Made by a program: the position numbers and the translations under genes. The notes below the pieces were generated by a model. That model was not told the origin of the DNA, ran no database searches, and saw only the letters and a program-made list of their open reading frames with translations. Positions 1 through 6,042 of a stretch of DNA of 8,119 nucleotides are shown in pieces. Location: the NCBI GenBank assembly GCA_958423535.1, contig CATZRJ010000061.1:1-8119 (forward strand), read 5' to 3'. This DNA comes from an uncultured Collinsella sp. Lineage in GTDB: Bacteria > Actinomycetota > Coriobacteriia > Coriobacteriales > Coriobacteriaceae. Each line of letters opens with the position of its first letter. Positions within the stretch are counted from its first letter, which is position 1.

Positions 1-16
1 AGGAGGTTTTCCCTAC

Positions 17-784
17 ATGGAATTGTTTGAGCCGATTCTTCATTTCTTTGAGCAACGGTGGGTCCACAACATCATCTGGGCCGTCATCTTGGTAATAGGC
101 ACCGCCATCGCCACCAAGGTCGTATCCAAGACCCTGCGCCACCTGCTCAACCGCGACGACAACCCGCTTCCGGCATCGAGCATCTTCATCAACATCGCGC
201 GTGCCGTCATCTGGACGATCGGCGGCAGCTTTATCCTCGACAACTGCTTCGGCATTAACGCAAACGCCCTTGTCGCCGCTCTTGGCGTCGGCGGCATCGC
301 CATCTCGTTGGGCTTTCAGGACACGCTCTCGAACCTCATCGGCGGCATGCAGGTGACCTTTATGGGCATCATCAAGCCCGGCGACAATATCGAAGTCGGC
401 GGCGTGTCGGGCGTGGTCCAGGACATCACCTGGCGTCATACGACCATCGAGGACGCCTGCGGGCAGACCATCATCGTCCCCAACTCCAACATTTCCAAAA
501 ACACGCTCGTGCATCTCATGCCCTTTGGGCGTGTGGCTGTGCCCGTCGCGGTCAAAGACCCCTCCAAATGGGCATCGCTCGATGTGCTAGCAGACGAGCT
601 CGTCAGCGCCACCAAAACGGCCGTCTCGCCCATCTCGGGTTTTGACAAGGAGCCGTATGTGCTCTTTAGCGAGATCGGCGACTTTGGCATCAAGGGCAAG
701 ATTATCTTTATCGTCAGCGACGACAGCACTACTTTCACGGCAGCCGACGCCTGTATCCGCGCCATCGCCCCCATCATCGCCTAA
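17..784 (+). CDS. MscS-family small-conductance mechanosensitive ion channel
   Basis: This 255-residue membrane protein is a small MscS-type channel, a family that opens under membrane tension to release solutes during osmotic downshock. Hydrophobic segments lie at about residues 17-37 and 55-75. The Gly/Ala-rich pore helix and the start of the beta domain follow at about 82-118 (VAALGVGGIAISLGFQDTL, then NLIGG). The MscS beta-domain signature is clear at 120-157, with KPGDNIEVGG, GVVQDITWRHT and the IIVPNS strand. It is somewhat shorter than the roughly 286-residue E. coli MscS, so it is a compact member. The start is the ATG preceded by AGGAGG at 1-6, with a ten-base spacer. No partner gene is visible upstream because the window begins at the ribosome binding site, so its own promoter lies outside. 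A hairpin terminator follows directly. Family assignment is firm; ion preference cannot be read from the sequence. Confidence 0.93.
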   Translation: MELFEPILHFFEQRWVHNIIWAVILVIGTAIATKVVSKTLRHLLNRDDNPLPASSIFINIARAVIWTIGGSFILDNCFGINANALVAALGVGGIAISLGFQDTLSNLIGGMQVTFMGIIKPGDNIEVGGVSGVVQDITWRHTTIEDACGQTIIVPNSNISKNTLVHLMPFGRVAVPVAVKDPSKWASLDVLADELVSATKTAVSPISGFDKEPYVLFSEIGDFGIKGKIIFIVSDDSTTFTAADACIRAIAPIIA

Positions 785-785
785 C

Positions 786-821
786 CCGCCAAAAAGGGAC
801 AGGCACCTTTGTGGCGGTTTT
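786..821 (+). terminator. Hairpin terminator after the channel gene, REP-like core
   Basis: CCGCCA at 786-791 pairs with TGGCGG at 812-817, and AAAGG at 793-797 pairs with CCTTT at 806-810, with one A/G mismatch between the two blocks. The loop is GACAGGCA and TTTT follows at 818-821. It starts one base after the stop codon, as a Rho-independent terminator should. The core GGGACAGGCACCTTTG closely matches the hairpin at 3498..3536 read on the opposite strand, so this may also be a copy of a dispersed palindromic repeat. Confidence 0.75.
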
Positions 822-842
822 CATTCGTGGTACCATGGTTCA

Positions 843-862
843 TATAGTTGTTTAAACGACTA
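843..862 (+). promoter_or_regulatory. Candidate -10 box overlapped by an 18-bp palindrome (putative operator)
   Basis: TATAGT at 843-848 matches a -10 box at five of six positions, but the best-spaced -35 (TTCATT at 820-825) is poor. Overlapping it, TAGTTGTTTAAACGACTA at 845-862 is an inverted repeat with eight of nine pairs matching; the exception is T849/G858. It ends just before the AAGGGAG ribosome binding site at 862-868. Two further overlapping 8-bp palindromes, TGGTACCA (828-835) and ACCATGGT (832-839), lie upstream. A dimeric regulator bound here would block initiation. The palindrome is seen directly; the operator role is inferred. Confidence 0.45.
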
Positions 863-875
863 AGGGAGCAAAACT

Positions 876-2792
876 ATGGAAGAGGCCTATCGTCAAGCAC
901 GCAAGCGCGGCGAGCAAGGACGTCGACGCGCCATTAGTCAAAGCGAGCATCCGTACCTCACGGACCTCGATAGCTTGGTTGCCCAGCTCCCCTTGGGCCA
1001 GCGAGAGAACGTCGGCCTGAGGGACATTCCGCTCGAAATGGTCGTCGGTACGGTCACCAAGGGCCGTCAGTCCGCCTTTTCGTGCAACTTCATGCCCCTG
1101 CTGCCGTTTAGCACCGAGTTCGCCCGTAAGTGGTCTAACCTCTACGACATCCAGGTGACCGAGGGCTATCGCGACCCCATCATCGTCACCGAGTTCATGC
1201 ATCGGTTTTACGTCCAAGAGGGCAACAAGCGCGTCAGCGTCCTCAAATTCCTGGACTCCCCGACGGTTTCAGCCAAGGTCACCCGTCTCTACCCCGGCAC
1301 GTGGGATTCCGTCGAAAGCCGCCTGTACGGTGAGTTCTGTGCGTTTTGGCGCGTCTGCCCCCTATACGAGATCGAGTTCTCGCGCGAGGGAAGCTACGAG
1401 ACGCTCGCCAAGATGCTCGGTCAGAACCTTATCGAAAAATGGCCGCAGAAAAAGGTTGACTACCTGCGCCACACCTTCCTGCTCTTTAAGCGCGCCTACC
1501 TTCGCGCAGGCGGCGACCACCTGGACATTACGCCTGCCGACGCCATGCTCGTCTACCTCAATGTATACAACCAGGACCGCCTGTTGGATACGCCGACGGA
1601 TATCGTTGTAAACCGCCTGTGCAAGATCTGGCGCGAGCTGGTCATCGCCGGCAAAAATGACGAGGACAAGGTCGATCTTGTCGAAGTACCGAGCGTCGAT
1701 GAGGAAGAGTCGCCCGCCAAGTCCACCTCCGGTGTGCTCAACTTCTTTATGAGCAAGACCGTCTATTCGGCGGCCAACCCCCTGCGCATAGCCTTTATCC
1801 ATGAGTTCCCCTGTGCGACGTCGAGCTGGGACAGCCTGCACGACCAAGGGCGTCAGTATCTCGATGAGCACTTTGGCGGTATCGTGCGCACCGAAGCGTT
1901 CGAGGACTGCCACGATCCGGACGTGTTCTACGCCGCCGTGGAAACGGCTGTCAAACATGGAGACAAGGTCATCTTCTCGACCTCGCACCGCCTGATGGAA
2001 TACACGCTCAGGGCAGCCGTTGAGTATCCCCAGGTTCGGTTCCTCAACTGCTCTATCGGCCTTCCCCATCAAAGCGTCCGTTCGTACTTTGGAAAGATGT
2101 ACGAGGCCAAGTTCCTCCTGGGCGCCCTTGCGGCCAGCATGGCGGACAACCACCGCATTGGTTACCACGCGTCGGTCTTCGCCTCGGGCGCACTCAGCGA
2201 GATCAACGCCTTTGCGATTGGAGCCTCGCTGCTCGACCCCCGTGCGCAAATTATCCTGACCTGGGGCGATGTGCCCGCCGGTGGCCTTGCCGAGGCCATG
2301 TGCCGCGAAGGCGTGAGCGTCATGACCGGCGCCGACATGTCAAAGTCGCTCGAAGATCCCACGGCCTACGGACTTCACCACCTGATCGATGGCAAGCTTG
2401 CCGGCATTGCCATGCCGGTGTGGAACTGGGGCCGATATTACGAGCTTATCGTGCGAAGTCTGCTGCATGGCACCTGGGACGAGACCAGTGACGACAGCCG
2501 GGTCCGCGCCGTCAACTACTGGTATGGCATGAGCTCGGGCGTCATCGACATTCGCTACGCTCCGGGCCTGCCCTATCAGACGCGCAAACTTGTCCAGTTA
2601 CTCCGCAATGGCATCGTCGAGGGTTCCATCAATCCATTTGGCGGCGAGCTCCATAGCCAAGACGGCGTGGTGCAGATCGAGGGCTTTCCCCCGCTGCCGA
2701 GCACGCAAATCGTCGAGATGGACTGGCTGGCAGACAACGTGGTGGGCACCATTCCGCAGACCGACGATGAGCCGAAGGTCCGCGCCCTATGA
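876..2792 (+). CDS. Cytosolic ParB-like / BMP (Med) ligand-binding fusion protein
   Basis: The 638-residue product has two recognisable parts. Residues about 48-140 resemble a ParB/sulfiredoxin-like N-terminal domain, with IPLEMVVGT at 51-59 and the diagnostic EGNKRVSVLKFL at 115-126. A helical stretch (about 145-260) and an acidic, Ser/Pro-containing linker (about 260-285) follow. Residues about 302-628 look like a BMP/Med substrate-binding fold (the PnrA nucleoside-binding family), with YFGKMYEAKFLLGALAA at 404-420, GYHASV at 429-434, PVWNWGRYYE at 514-523, INPFGGEL at 585-592 and DWLADNVVGTIP at 616-627. Classical BMP proteins are exported lipoproteins. This one starts with charged residues (MEEAYRQARKRGEQG) and has no signal peptide or lipobox, so it should stay in the cytosol. 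The start has AAGGGAG seven bases upstream. Its stop overlaps the next gene by ATGA, implying translational coupling. A role as an intracellular nucleoside-type sensor or regulator is inference; the ligand is unknown. Confidence 0.8.
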   Translation: MEEAYRQARKRGEQGRRRAISQSEHPYLTDLDSLVAQLPLGQRENVGLRDIPLEMVVGTVTKGRQSAFSCNFMPLLPFSTEFARKWSNLYDIQVTEGYRDPIIVTEFMHRFYVQEGNKRVSVLKFLDSPTVSAKVTRLYPGTWDSVESRLYGEFCAFWRVCPLYEIEFSREGSYETLAKMLGQNLIEKWPQKKVDYLRHTFLLFKRAYLRAGGDHLDITPADAMLVYLNVYNQDRLLDTPTDIVVNRLCKIWRELVIAGKNDEDKVDLVEVPSVDEEESPAKSTSGVLNFFMSKTVYSAANPLRIAFIHEFPCATSSWDSLHDQGRQYLDEHFGGIVRTEAFEDCHDPDVFYAAVETAVKHGDKVIFSTSHRLMEYTLRAAVEYPQVRFLNCSIGLPHQSVRSYFGKMYEAKFLLGALAASMADNHRIGYHASVFASGALSEINAFAIGASLLDPRAQIILTWGDVPAGGLAEAMCREGVSVMTGADMSKSLEDPTAYGLHHLIDGKLAGIAMPVWNWGRYYELIVRSLLHGTWDETSDDSRVRAVNYWYGMSSGVIDIRYAPGLPYQTRKLVQLLRNGIVEGSINPFGGELHSQDGVVQIEGFPPLPSTQIVEMDWLADNVVGTIPQTDDEPKVRAL

Positions 2793-3499
2793 AAATCCTT
2801 GCCATAGCCGATACCGAAGAACGATGTCTATGGGAGTGCTTTCGCAAGGAACGCTTTGAAGGTGTCGACCTGATTTTATCCGCTGGAGACCTGGACCCAG
2901 ACTATCTTGAATTTTTGGTCACGGTCATCAACAGACCGCTCATCTACGTGCGCGGCAACCACGATGACCGCTACGCACGTCATGCACCGGGCGGCTGCAT
3001 CTGTGTCGAAGACACCGTGTACGTGTATCGCGGCGTCCGCATTGCGGGACTTGGCGGCTCCATGCGCTATCGAGATGGCGCCAACATGTACACCGAGCGC
3101 GAGATGGCCAAGCGCATGCGCAAGCTGTCCCGCAAAGTGAGGATGGTCGGCGGATGCGACATCTTGCTCACCCATGCGCCCGCCGCCGGCGTGGGCGATC
3201 TGGATGATCTGCCACATCGGGGGTTCGAATGCTTTAACACAGCGCTCGAGTCCTGGAACCCCGACTACATGGTACACGGGCATGTGCACCAATGCTATGG
3301 TCGCGACTTTCAACGTAAGCGTCAGCATGCATGCGGGACAACGATCATCAACGCCTGCGGCTATACGCAGTTTGAGCTGGACGAAGCACGCTACCCCATC
3401 CGTGGCTGGCAGGCAGCCTGGCTCAATTCGCAAACCATGCGCCGCGAGCTCAAGCGCCACGAGGCTATCGAGTCCTCAACCGCTAGAACACCCTGGTAA
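2789..3499 (+). CDS. Calcineurin-like metallophosphoesterase with variant first motif
   Basis: The 236-residue product carries the metal-site motifs of calcineurin-like phosphoesterases: GDLD at 33-36, GNHDD at 56-60, THAP at 128-131 and GHVH at 164-167. The usual first motif DxH is replaced by D8-T-E10 in the opening MKILAIADTEE, so a glutamate stands where the histidine ligand is expected. The other ligands are intact, so an active dinuclear site is plausible. There is no signal or membrane segment, so it should be a soluble cytosolic hydrolase. The substrate (phosphodiester, nucleotide or phosphoprotein) cannot be told. The ATG lies inside the upstream stop (ATGA, four-base overlap), so it is probably co-transcribed and translationally coupled with the ParB-like/BMP gene, which suggests a shared pathway. 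The last 35 residues are basic and variable. The stop codon lies inside the terminator hairpin. Confidence 0.88.
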   Translation: MKILAIADTEERCLWECFRKERFEGVDLILSAGDLDPDYLEFLVTVINRPLIYVRGNHDDRYARHAPGGCICVEDTVYVYRGVRIAGLGGSMRYRDGANMYTEREMAKRMRKLSRKVRMVGGCDILLTHAPAAGVGDLDDLPHRGFECFNTALESWNPDYMVHGHVHQCYGRDFQRKRQHACGTTIINACGYTQFELDEARYPIRGWQAAWLNSQTMRRELKRHEAIESSTARTPW

Positions 3500-3538
3500 C
3501 TAGCTCAAAGGGGGCACTGTCCCCTTTGAGCTAGTTTT
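3498..3538 (+). terminator. 16-bp perfect hairpin terminator overlapping the phosphoesterase stop
   Basis: The arm at 3498-3513 pairs without mismatch with 3521-3536, around loop GCACTGT, and a TTTT run ends at 3538. The first two stem bases are part of the TAA stop codon. On the - strand the core reads GGGGACAGTGCCCCC, related to the hairpin at 786..821, although the outer stems differ (CTAGCTC here, CCGCC there). It is both a good terminator for the + strand unit and a possible REP-like element. Confidence 0.8.
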
Positions 3539-3549
3539 GACGCGATAGC

Positions 3550-3589
3550 AAGAAACCCGGTCCCGCGCGAGGCGGAACCGGGTTTCTTT
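3550..3589 (-). terminator. Terminator of the rplK-rplA unit, probably bidirectional
   Basis: AAGAAACCCGGT (3550-3561) pairs with ACCGGGTTTCTT (3577-3588). After one mismatch CCG/CGG extends the stem, leaving a seven-base loop. Read on the - strand it lies 36 bases past the rplA stop and its 3' arm ends in GGGTTTCTTGC, a modest U-rich tail. On the + strand it ends GGGTTTCTTTA, so it can also back up the phosphoesterase terminator. It insulates the two converging units. Confidence 0.8.
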
Positions 3590-3624
3590 AGCAATGCTTG
3601 CTTTGCTCAGGCAGTAACCGTTAG

Positions 3625-4332
3625 TTACTCAGCCAGGAAGTCGCGCTGGATAGCGGGATCGACCTTGACGCCAGGGCCCATGGTGGAAGACACGGAGATG
3701 GACTTGACGTACTTGCCCTTAGCAGAAGAGGGCTTGACGCGCAGGATCTCGGTGTACAGGGCAGCGTAGTTCTCGACGAGCTGCTGCTCAGAGAAGGACT
3801 TCTTGCCCAGGGGCACGTGGCAAATGCCGTAGCGGTCGGCGCGATACTCAACGCGGCCGGCCTTGAGCTCGGAGACCATCTTGGCGACGTCCATGGTCAC
3901 GGTGCCGAGCTTGGGGTTCGGCATGAGGCCACGGGGACCAAGGATCTTACCGATGCGGCCAACCTTGGCCATCATGTTCGGCGTAGCAATAGCGGCGTCG
4001 AAGTTGATCTCGCCCTTCTGGATCTGGGCAACGAGCTCGTCGGAACCGATGATGTCGGCGCCGGCAGCCTCAGCCTCGCGGGCCTTCTCGCCCTCGGCGA
4101 AGACGGCAACACGAACGCTCTTGCCGGTACCGTGGGGCAGGGAGATGGAACCGCGGATGTTCTGATCGGCCTTACGAGTATCGACGCCCAGACGGAAGTG
4201 GGCCTCGACGGTCTCGTCGAACTTGGCGGTGTCGAGCTCCTTGATGAGCTTGGCAGCCTGAAGGGGGGTGTAGAGCGTGGCGCGGTCGATCTTCTCGGCA
4301 GCGGCGTTATAGCTCTTACCATGCTTAGCCAT
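3625..4332 (-). CDS. rplA: 50S ribosomal protein L1
   Basis: The 235-residue product is ribosomal protein L1, which binds 23S rRNA helices 76-78 to form the L1 stalk and helps release tRNA from the E site. The L1 signature GKILGPRGLMPNPK is at 128-141, and the length matches bacterial L1 (about 230). The N- and C-terminal segments flank the inserted domain as usual. Two ATGs lie six bases apart. I choose the inner one (MAKHGK), because AGGAGG at 4341-4346 is eight bases from it but only two from the outer one at 4338. It follows rplK on the same strand after a 117-base structured spacer and is the last gene before the terminator. L1 in other bacteria represses its own operon by binding mRNA. 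The rplJ-rplL pair, often downstream, is absent here. Confidence 0.97.
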   Translation of the reverse strand: MAKHGKSYNAAAEKIDRATLYTPLQAAKLIKELDTAKFDETVEAHFRLGVDTRKADQNIRGSISLPHGTGKSVRVAVFAEGEKAREAEAAGADIIGSDELVAQIQKGEINFDAAIATPNMMAKVGRIGKILGPRGLMPNPKLGTVTMDVAKMVSELKAGRVEYRADRYGICHVPLGKKSFSEQQLVENYAALYTEILRVKPSSAKGKYVKSISVSSTMGPGVKVDPAIQRDFLAE

Positions 4333-4382
4333 GTGCATTACCTCCTGTGGTTAAACGGGCGCGAGCCCTCCCACATCGTATC

Positions 4383-4431
4383 GTGTGCCCTATTGCACAC
4401 ATTTAACGGGCACCCCGGTCGGAGCACCCGT
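4383..4431 (-). promoter_or_regulatory. Two tandem RNA hairpins in the rplK-rplA spacer
   Basis: In transcript order, the first hairpin (4431 down to 4406) pairs ACGGGTGCTCC with GGGGTGCCCGT around a GACC loop. All eleven positions pair on the - strand RNA if three G-U wobbles are allowed. The second (4400 down to 4383) pairs GTGTGC with GCACAC around a six-base loop. The wobbles would be A/C mismatches in + strand RNA, so the structure belongs to the rplK-rplA transcript. No good U-run follows either stem, so attenuation, mRNA processing or protein binding is more likely than strong termination. Confidence 0.6.
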
Positions 4432-4449
4432 CGTTACCTAAAGAAATCG

Positions 4450-4878
4450 CTACTCAGCGATGGTGACGCCCATGGAACGGGCGGTACCGGCGATGATCTT
4501 CTTGGCGGCATCAATGTCGTTGGCATTGAGGTCCGGCATCTTGATCTCGGCGATCTTGGTGAGCTGCTCCTGGGAGAGCTGACCAACCTTGTCGGCCTGG
4601 GGCTTAGCGGAACCAGACTTGAGGTTCAGCTCCTTCTTGATGAGGTGAGCCGCCGGCGGGGTCTTGGTGATGAAGGAGAAGGACTTATCCTCGTAGACAG
4701 TAATCTCAACGGGGATGATGTCGCCCTTCTTGTCCTGCGTCTCGGCGTTAAAGGCCTGGCAGAACTGCATGATGTTCACGCCAGCAGCGCCCAGGGCGGG
4801 ACCGACGGGAGGAGCGGGGTTAGCTGCACCAGCAGGAATCTGGAGCTTAATGACGTTGGCAACCTTCTTCTCAGCCAT
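4450..4878 (-). CDS. rplK: 50S ribosomal protein L11
   Basis: The 142-residue product is ribosomal protein L11, which binds the GTPase-associated region of 23S rRNA and supports factor-dependent GTP hydrolysis and RelA activation. The proline-rich N-terminal segment PAPPVGPALG at 21-30 is the thiopeptide-contacting region. The C-terminal RNA-binding domain occupies about 75-142, ending ARSMGVTIAE. Two in-frame ATGs lie six bases apart. AAAGGA is six bases from the inner one (MAEKK) but abuts the outer one at 4884, so the inner start is chosen and gives the family length. It lies downstream of nusG after a 120-base gap and upstream of rplA, the conserved L11-L1 pairing. Confidence 0.97.
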   Translation of the reverse strand: MAEKKVANVIKLQIPAGAANPAPPVGPALGAAGVNIMQFCQAFNAETQDKKGDIIPVEITVYEDKSFSFITKTPPAAHLIKKELNLKSGSAKPQADKVGQLSQEQLTKIAEIKMPDLNANDIDAAKKIIAGTARSMGVTIAE

Positions 4879-4998
4879 GGTCATTCCTTTCGAATCACGA
4901 GTGTGAAGTACTTGCTATATCGTAAGCACGCACGTGTTAGAAGCACTCCTGAGATGAGCAGTCACAGAAGAAGCACGCTCGCGCGAACGGACGAAAAC
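4879..4998 (-). promoter_or_regulatory. 120-nt nusG-rplK spacer, candidate rplK leader
   Basis: This spacer separates nusG from the L11-L1 pair, while secE and nusG are only three bases apart. It carries AAGCAC three times in the same direction (4924, 4941 and 4971), CACGTG at 4931-4936, and a small TCAC/GTGA hairpin near the rplK ribosome binding site. In many bacteria L1 represses translation through a site in the L11 leader, so this is where one would expect it, but I could not match the rRNA-like L1 fold. No convincing -35/-10 pair was found. Confidence 0.3.
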
Positions 4999-5535
4999 TT
5001 AAGCGATGACAGCGACCTGGTTAAAGTCGAGCTCGACCGGCGTCTCGCGGCCAAAGATCATCAGCGTGACCTTGAGCTTACCTGCCTCGGTGTTAACCTC
5101 GGAGACCTTGCCATCAAAATCGGTAAGCGGGCCATCGGTGACACGGACGGACGTACCGACCTCAATATCGACCGAAGTACGCTTGGGCGAATCGCCCTTA
5201 CCGGGACGACGAGTCATCTTATTGTACTCGTCGCGGGAAAGCGGAGCGGGCTTGCCGTTGCCGCCCAGGAAACCGGTGACACCGGGCGTGTTGCGAACAC
5301 ACGTCCACGCATCGTCATCCATCTCCATGCGAACCAGAACATAACCCGGGAAGATTTTAGAATCCTTGGTCTCGCGCTTGCCACCCTCTTTGATCTCGGT
5401 GACGCGCTCCATAGGAATCTCGATATCAAAGATACGGTCCTGCATGCCCATGGTCTCGATGCGATGCTCGAGATCGGACTTAACGCGGTTCTCGTATCCA
5501 GAGTAAGTGTGAACGACGTACCAACGCTTAGACAT
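4999..5535 (-). CDS. nusG: Transcription termination/antitermination factor NusG
   Basis: The 178-residue product is NusG, which binds RNA polymerase through its NGN domain and links it to Rho or the ribosome through its KOW domain. The NGN domain covers about 1-110, with WYVVHTYSGYE at 5-15, FPGYVLV at 62-68 and TPGVTGFLG at 83-91. The KOW domain is at about 125-175, with GTSVRVTDGPLTDFDG at 127-142. It has neither the long N-terminal acidic extension seen in many Actinobacteria nor a large insert, so it is a plain two-domain NusG. It begins three bases after the secE stop, and its GAGGGG ribosome binding site lies within the last secE codons, so the two are probably translationally coupled. 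Confidence 0.97.
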   Translation of the reverse strand: MSKRWYVVHTYSGYENRVKSDLEHRIETMGMQDRIFDIEIPMERVTEIKEGGKRETKDSKIFPGYVLVRMEMDDDAWTCVRNTPGVTGFLGGNGKPAPLSRDEYNKMTRRPGKGDSPKRTSVDIEVGTSVRVTDGPLTDFDGKVSEVNTEAGKLKVTLMIFGRETPVELDFNQVAVIA

Positions 5536-5538
5536 GGT

Positions 5539-5877
5539 TTAGCCCCTCAATCCGGAGAACAGAGCAAGAGCCTCGCCAAAGCCAGCATCGAGCAGAGCGA
5601 TGACGACGCCGACGACGACCAGAGAAGCGCAAACGACGACCGAGTAGTTCACGAGCTCCTTCTTATCGGGCCACGTGACACGCTTCATCTCGGACTTCAC
5701 CGAAGCGAAATACTTCTTGGTGCGGGCGAAGAAGCCGGGCTTCTCGTTCTTCTTGGACTTCGCAGCCTTCTCGTTCTTCTTGGCAACGGCCTTCTTGGCC
5801 TCAACCTTGGAGTTGGCGGCAGCGTTGTTGGCAGGCGCCTGCTGCTGTGCCTTCTTCTTGTTCTTCTTGTTGGCCAT
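5539..5877 (-). CDS. secE: Preprotein translocase subunit SecE
   Basis: The 112-residue product is SecE, the small clamp subunit of the SecYEG protein-conducting channel in the cytoplasmic membrane. The conserved amphipathic helix and hinge EMKRVTWPDKKEL is at 63-75, followed by one membrane span at about 78-97 and a short outside tail. Residues 1-47 are a low-complexity head rich in Lys, Ala, Asn and Gln, longer than in the minimal single-span SecE and probably disordered in the cytosol. The ATG has GGAGG eight bases upstream (5886-5890). It lies between tRNA-Trp and nusG, the usual secE neighbourhood, and only three bases separate it from nusG. Confidence 0.96.
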   Translation of the reverse strand: MANKKNKKKAQQQAPANNAAANSKVEAKKAVAKKNEKAAKSKKNEKPGFFARTKKYFASVKSEMKRVTWPDKKELVNYSVVVCASLVVVGVVIALLDAGFGEALALFSGLRG

Positions 5878-5916
5878 TTGGGTTACCTCCGCGCAATGCG
5901 CTTATACATGAGTAAA

Positions 5917-5944
5917 CCGTAAGCCCCCAAATGGGAGCTTACGG
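5917..5944 (-). promoter_or_regulatory. 12-bp hairpin between tRNA-Trp and secE (attenuator or processing stem)
   Basis: On the - strand CCGTAAGCTCCC pairs with GGGGGCTTACGG across a four-base ATTT loop. All twelve positions pair with one G-U wobble. It starts nine bases after the CCA end of tRNA-Trp, and GGTTTACTC follows, only a partial U-tract. This fits a leaky terminator lowering secE-nusG output relative to the tRNA, or a processing signal that frees the tRNA 3' end. The fold is seen; the function is inferred. Confidence 0.6.
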
Positions 5945-5953
5945 AATAATGAC

Positions 5954-6029
5954 TGGCACGCCAGGAAGGACTCGAACCCTCAACACTCGGTTTTGGAGAC
6001 CGATGCTCTACCAATTGAACTACTGGCGT
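5954..6029 (-). tRNA. tRNA-Trp (anticodon CCA)
   Basis: A full cloverleaf of 76 bases includes the encoded 3' CCA. The acceptor arm ACGCCAG pairs with CTGGCGT and the discriminator is G. The D-loop region reads GTTCAATTGGTAGAGC, the anticodon stem TCGGT/ACCGA frames CTCCAAA, and the T-arm holds TTCGAGT. The anticodon lies at 5994-5996. It is embedded between rpmG (13 bases upstream in the transcript) and secE, a classic location, so it must be cut from an mRNA-tRNA co-transcript. Confidence 0.97.
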
Positions 6030-6042
6030 ATATAACTAGAGA

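Noticed and set aside
876..960. Signal peptide or lipobox for the BMP-domain protein
   Set aside because: The N-terminus is highly charged, with no hydrophobic core and no Leu-x-x-Cys motif, and no better upstream start exists after the operator-like palindrome.
1362..2249. A 295-codon open frame on the - strand inside the ParB-like/BMP gene
   Set aside because: The + strand frame carries recognisable domain motifs over its whole length; the antisense product has none.
4879..4998. A defined L1-binding RNA site in the rplK leader
   Set aside because: The location is right, but I could not find the helix with the asymmetric loop that mimics the 23S rRNA site, so only a candidate leader is reported.
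3817..5922. A 701-codon open frame on the + strand across rplA, rplK, nusG and secE
   Set aside because: It is antisense to four well-identified genes. Highly expressed genes avoid TTA, CTA and TCA codons, which removes stops from the opposite strand. The translation is low-complexity Leu/Gly/Asp/Val and matches no known family I recognise.
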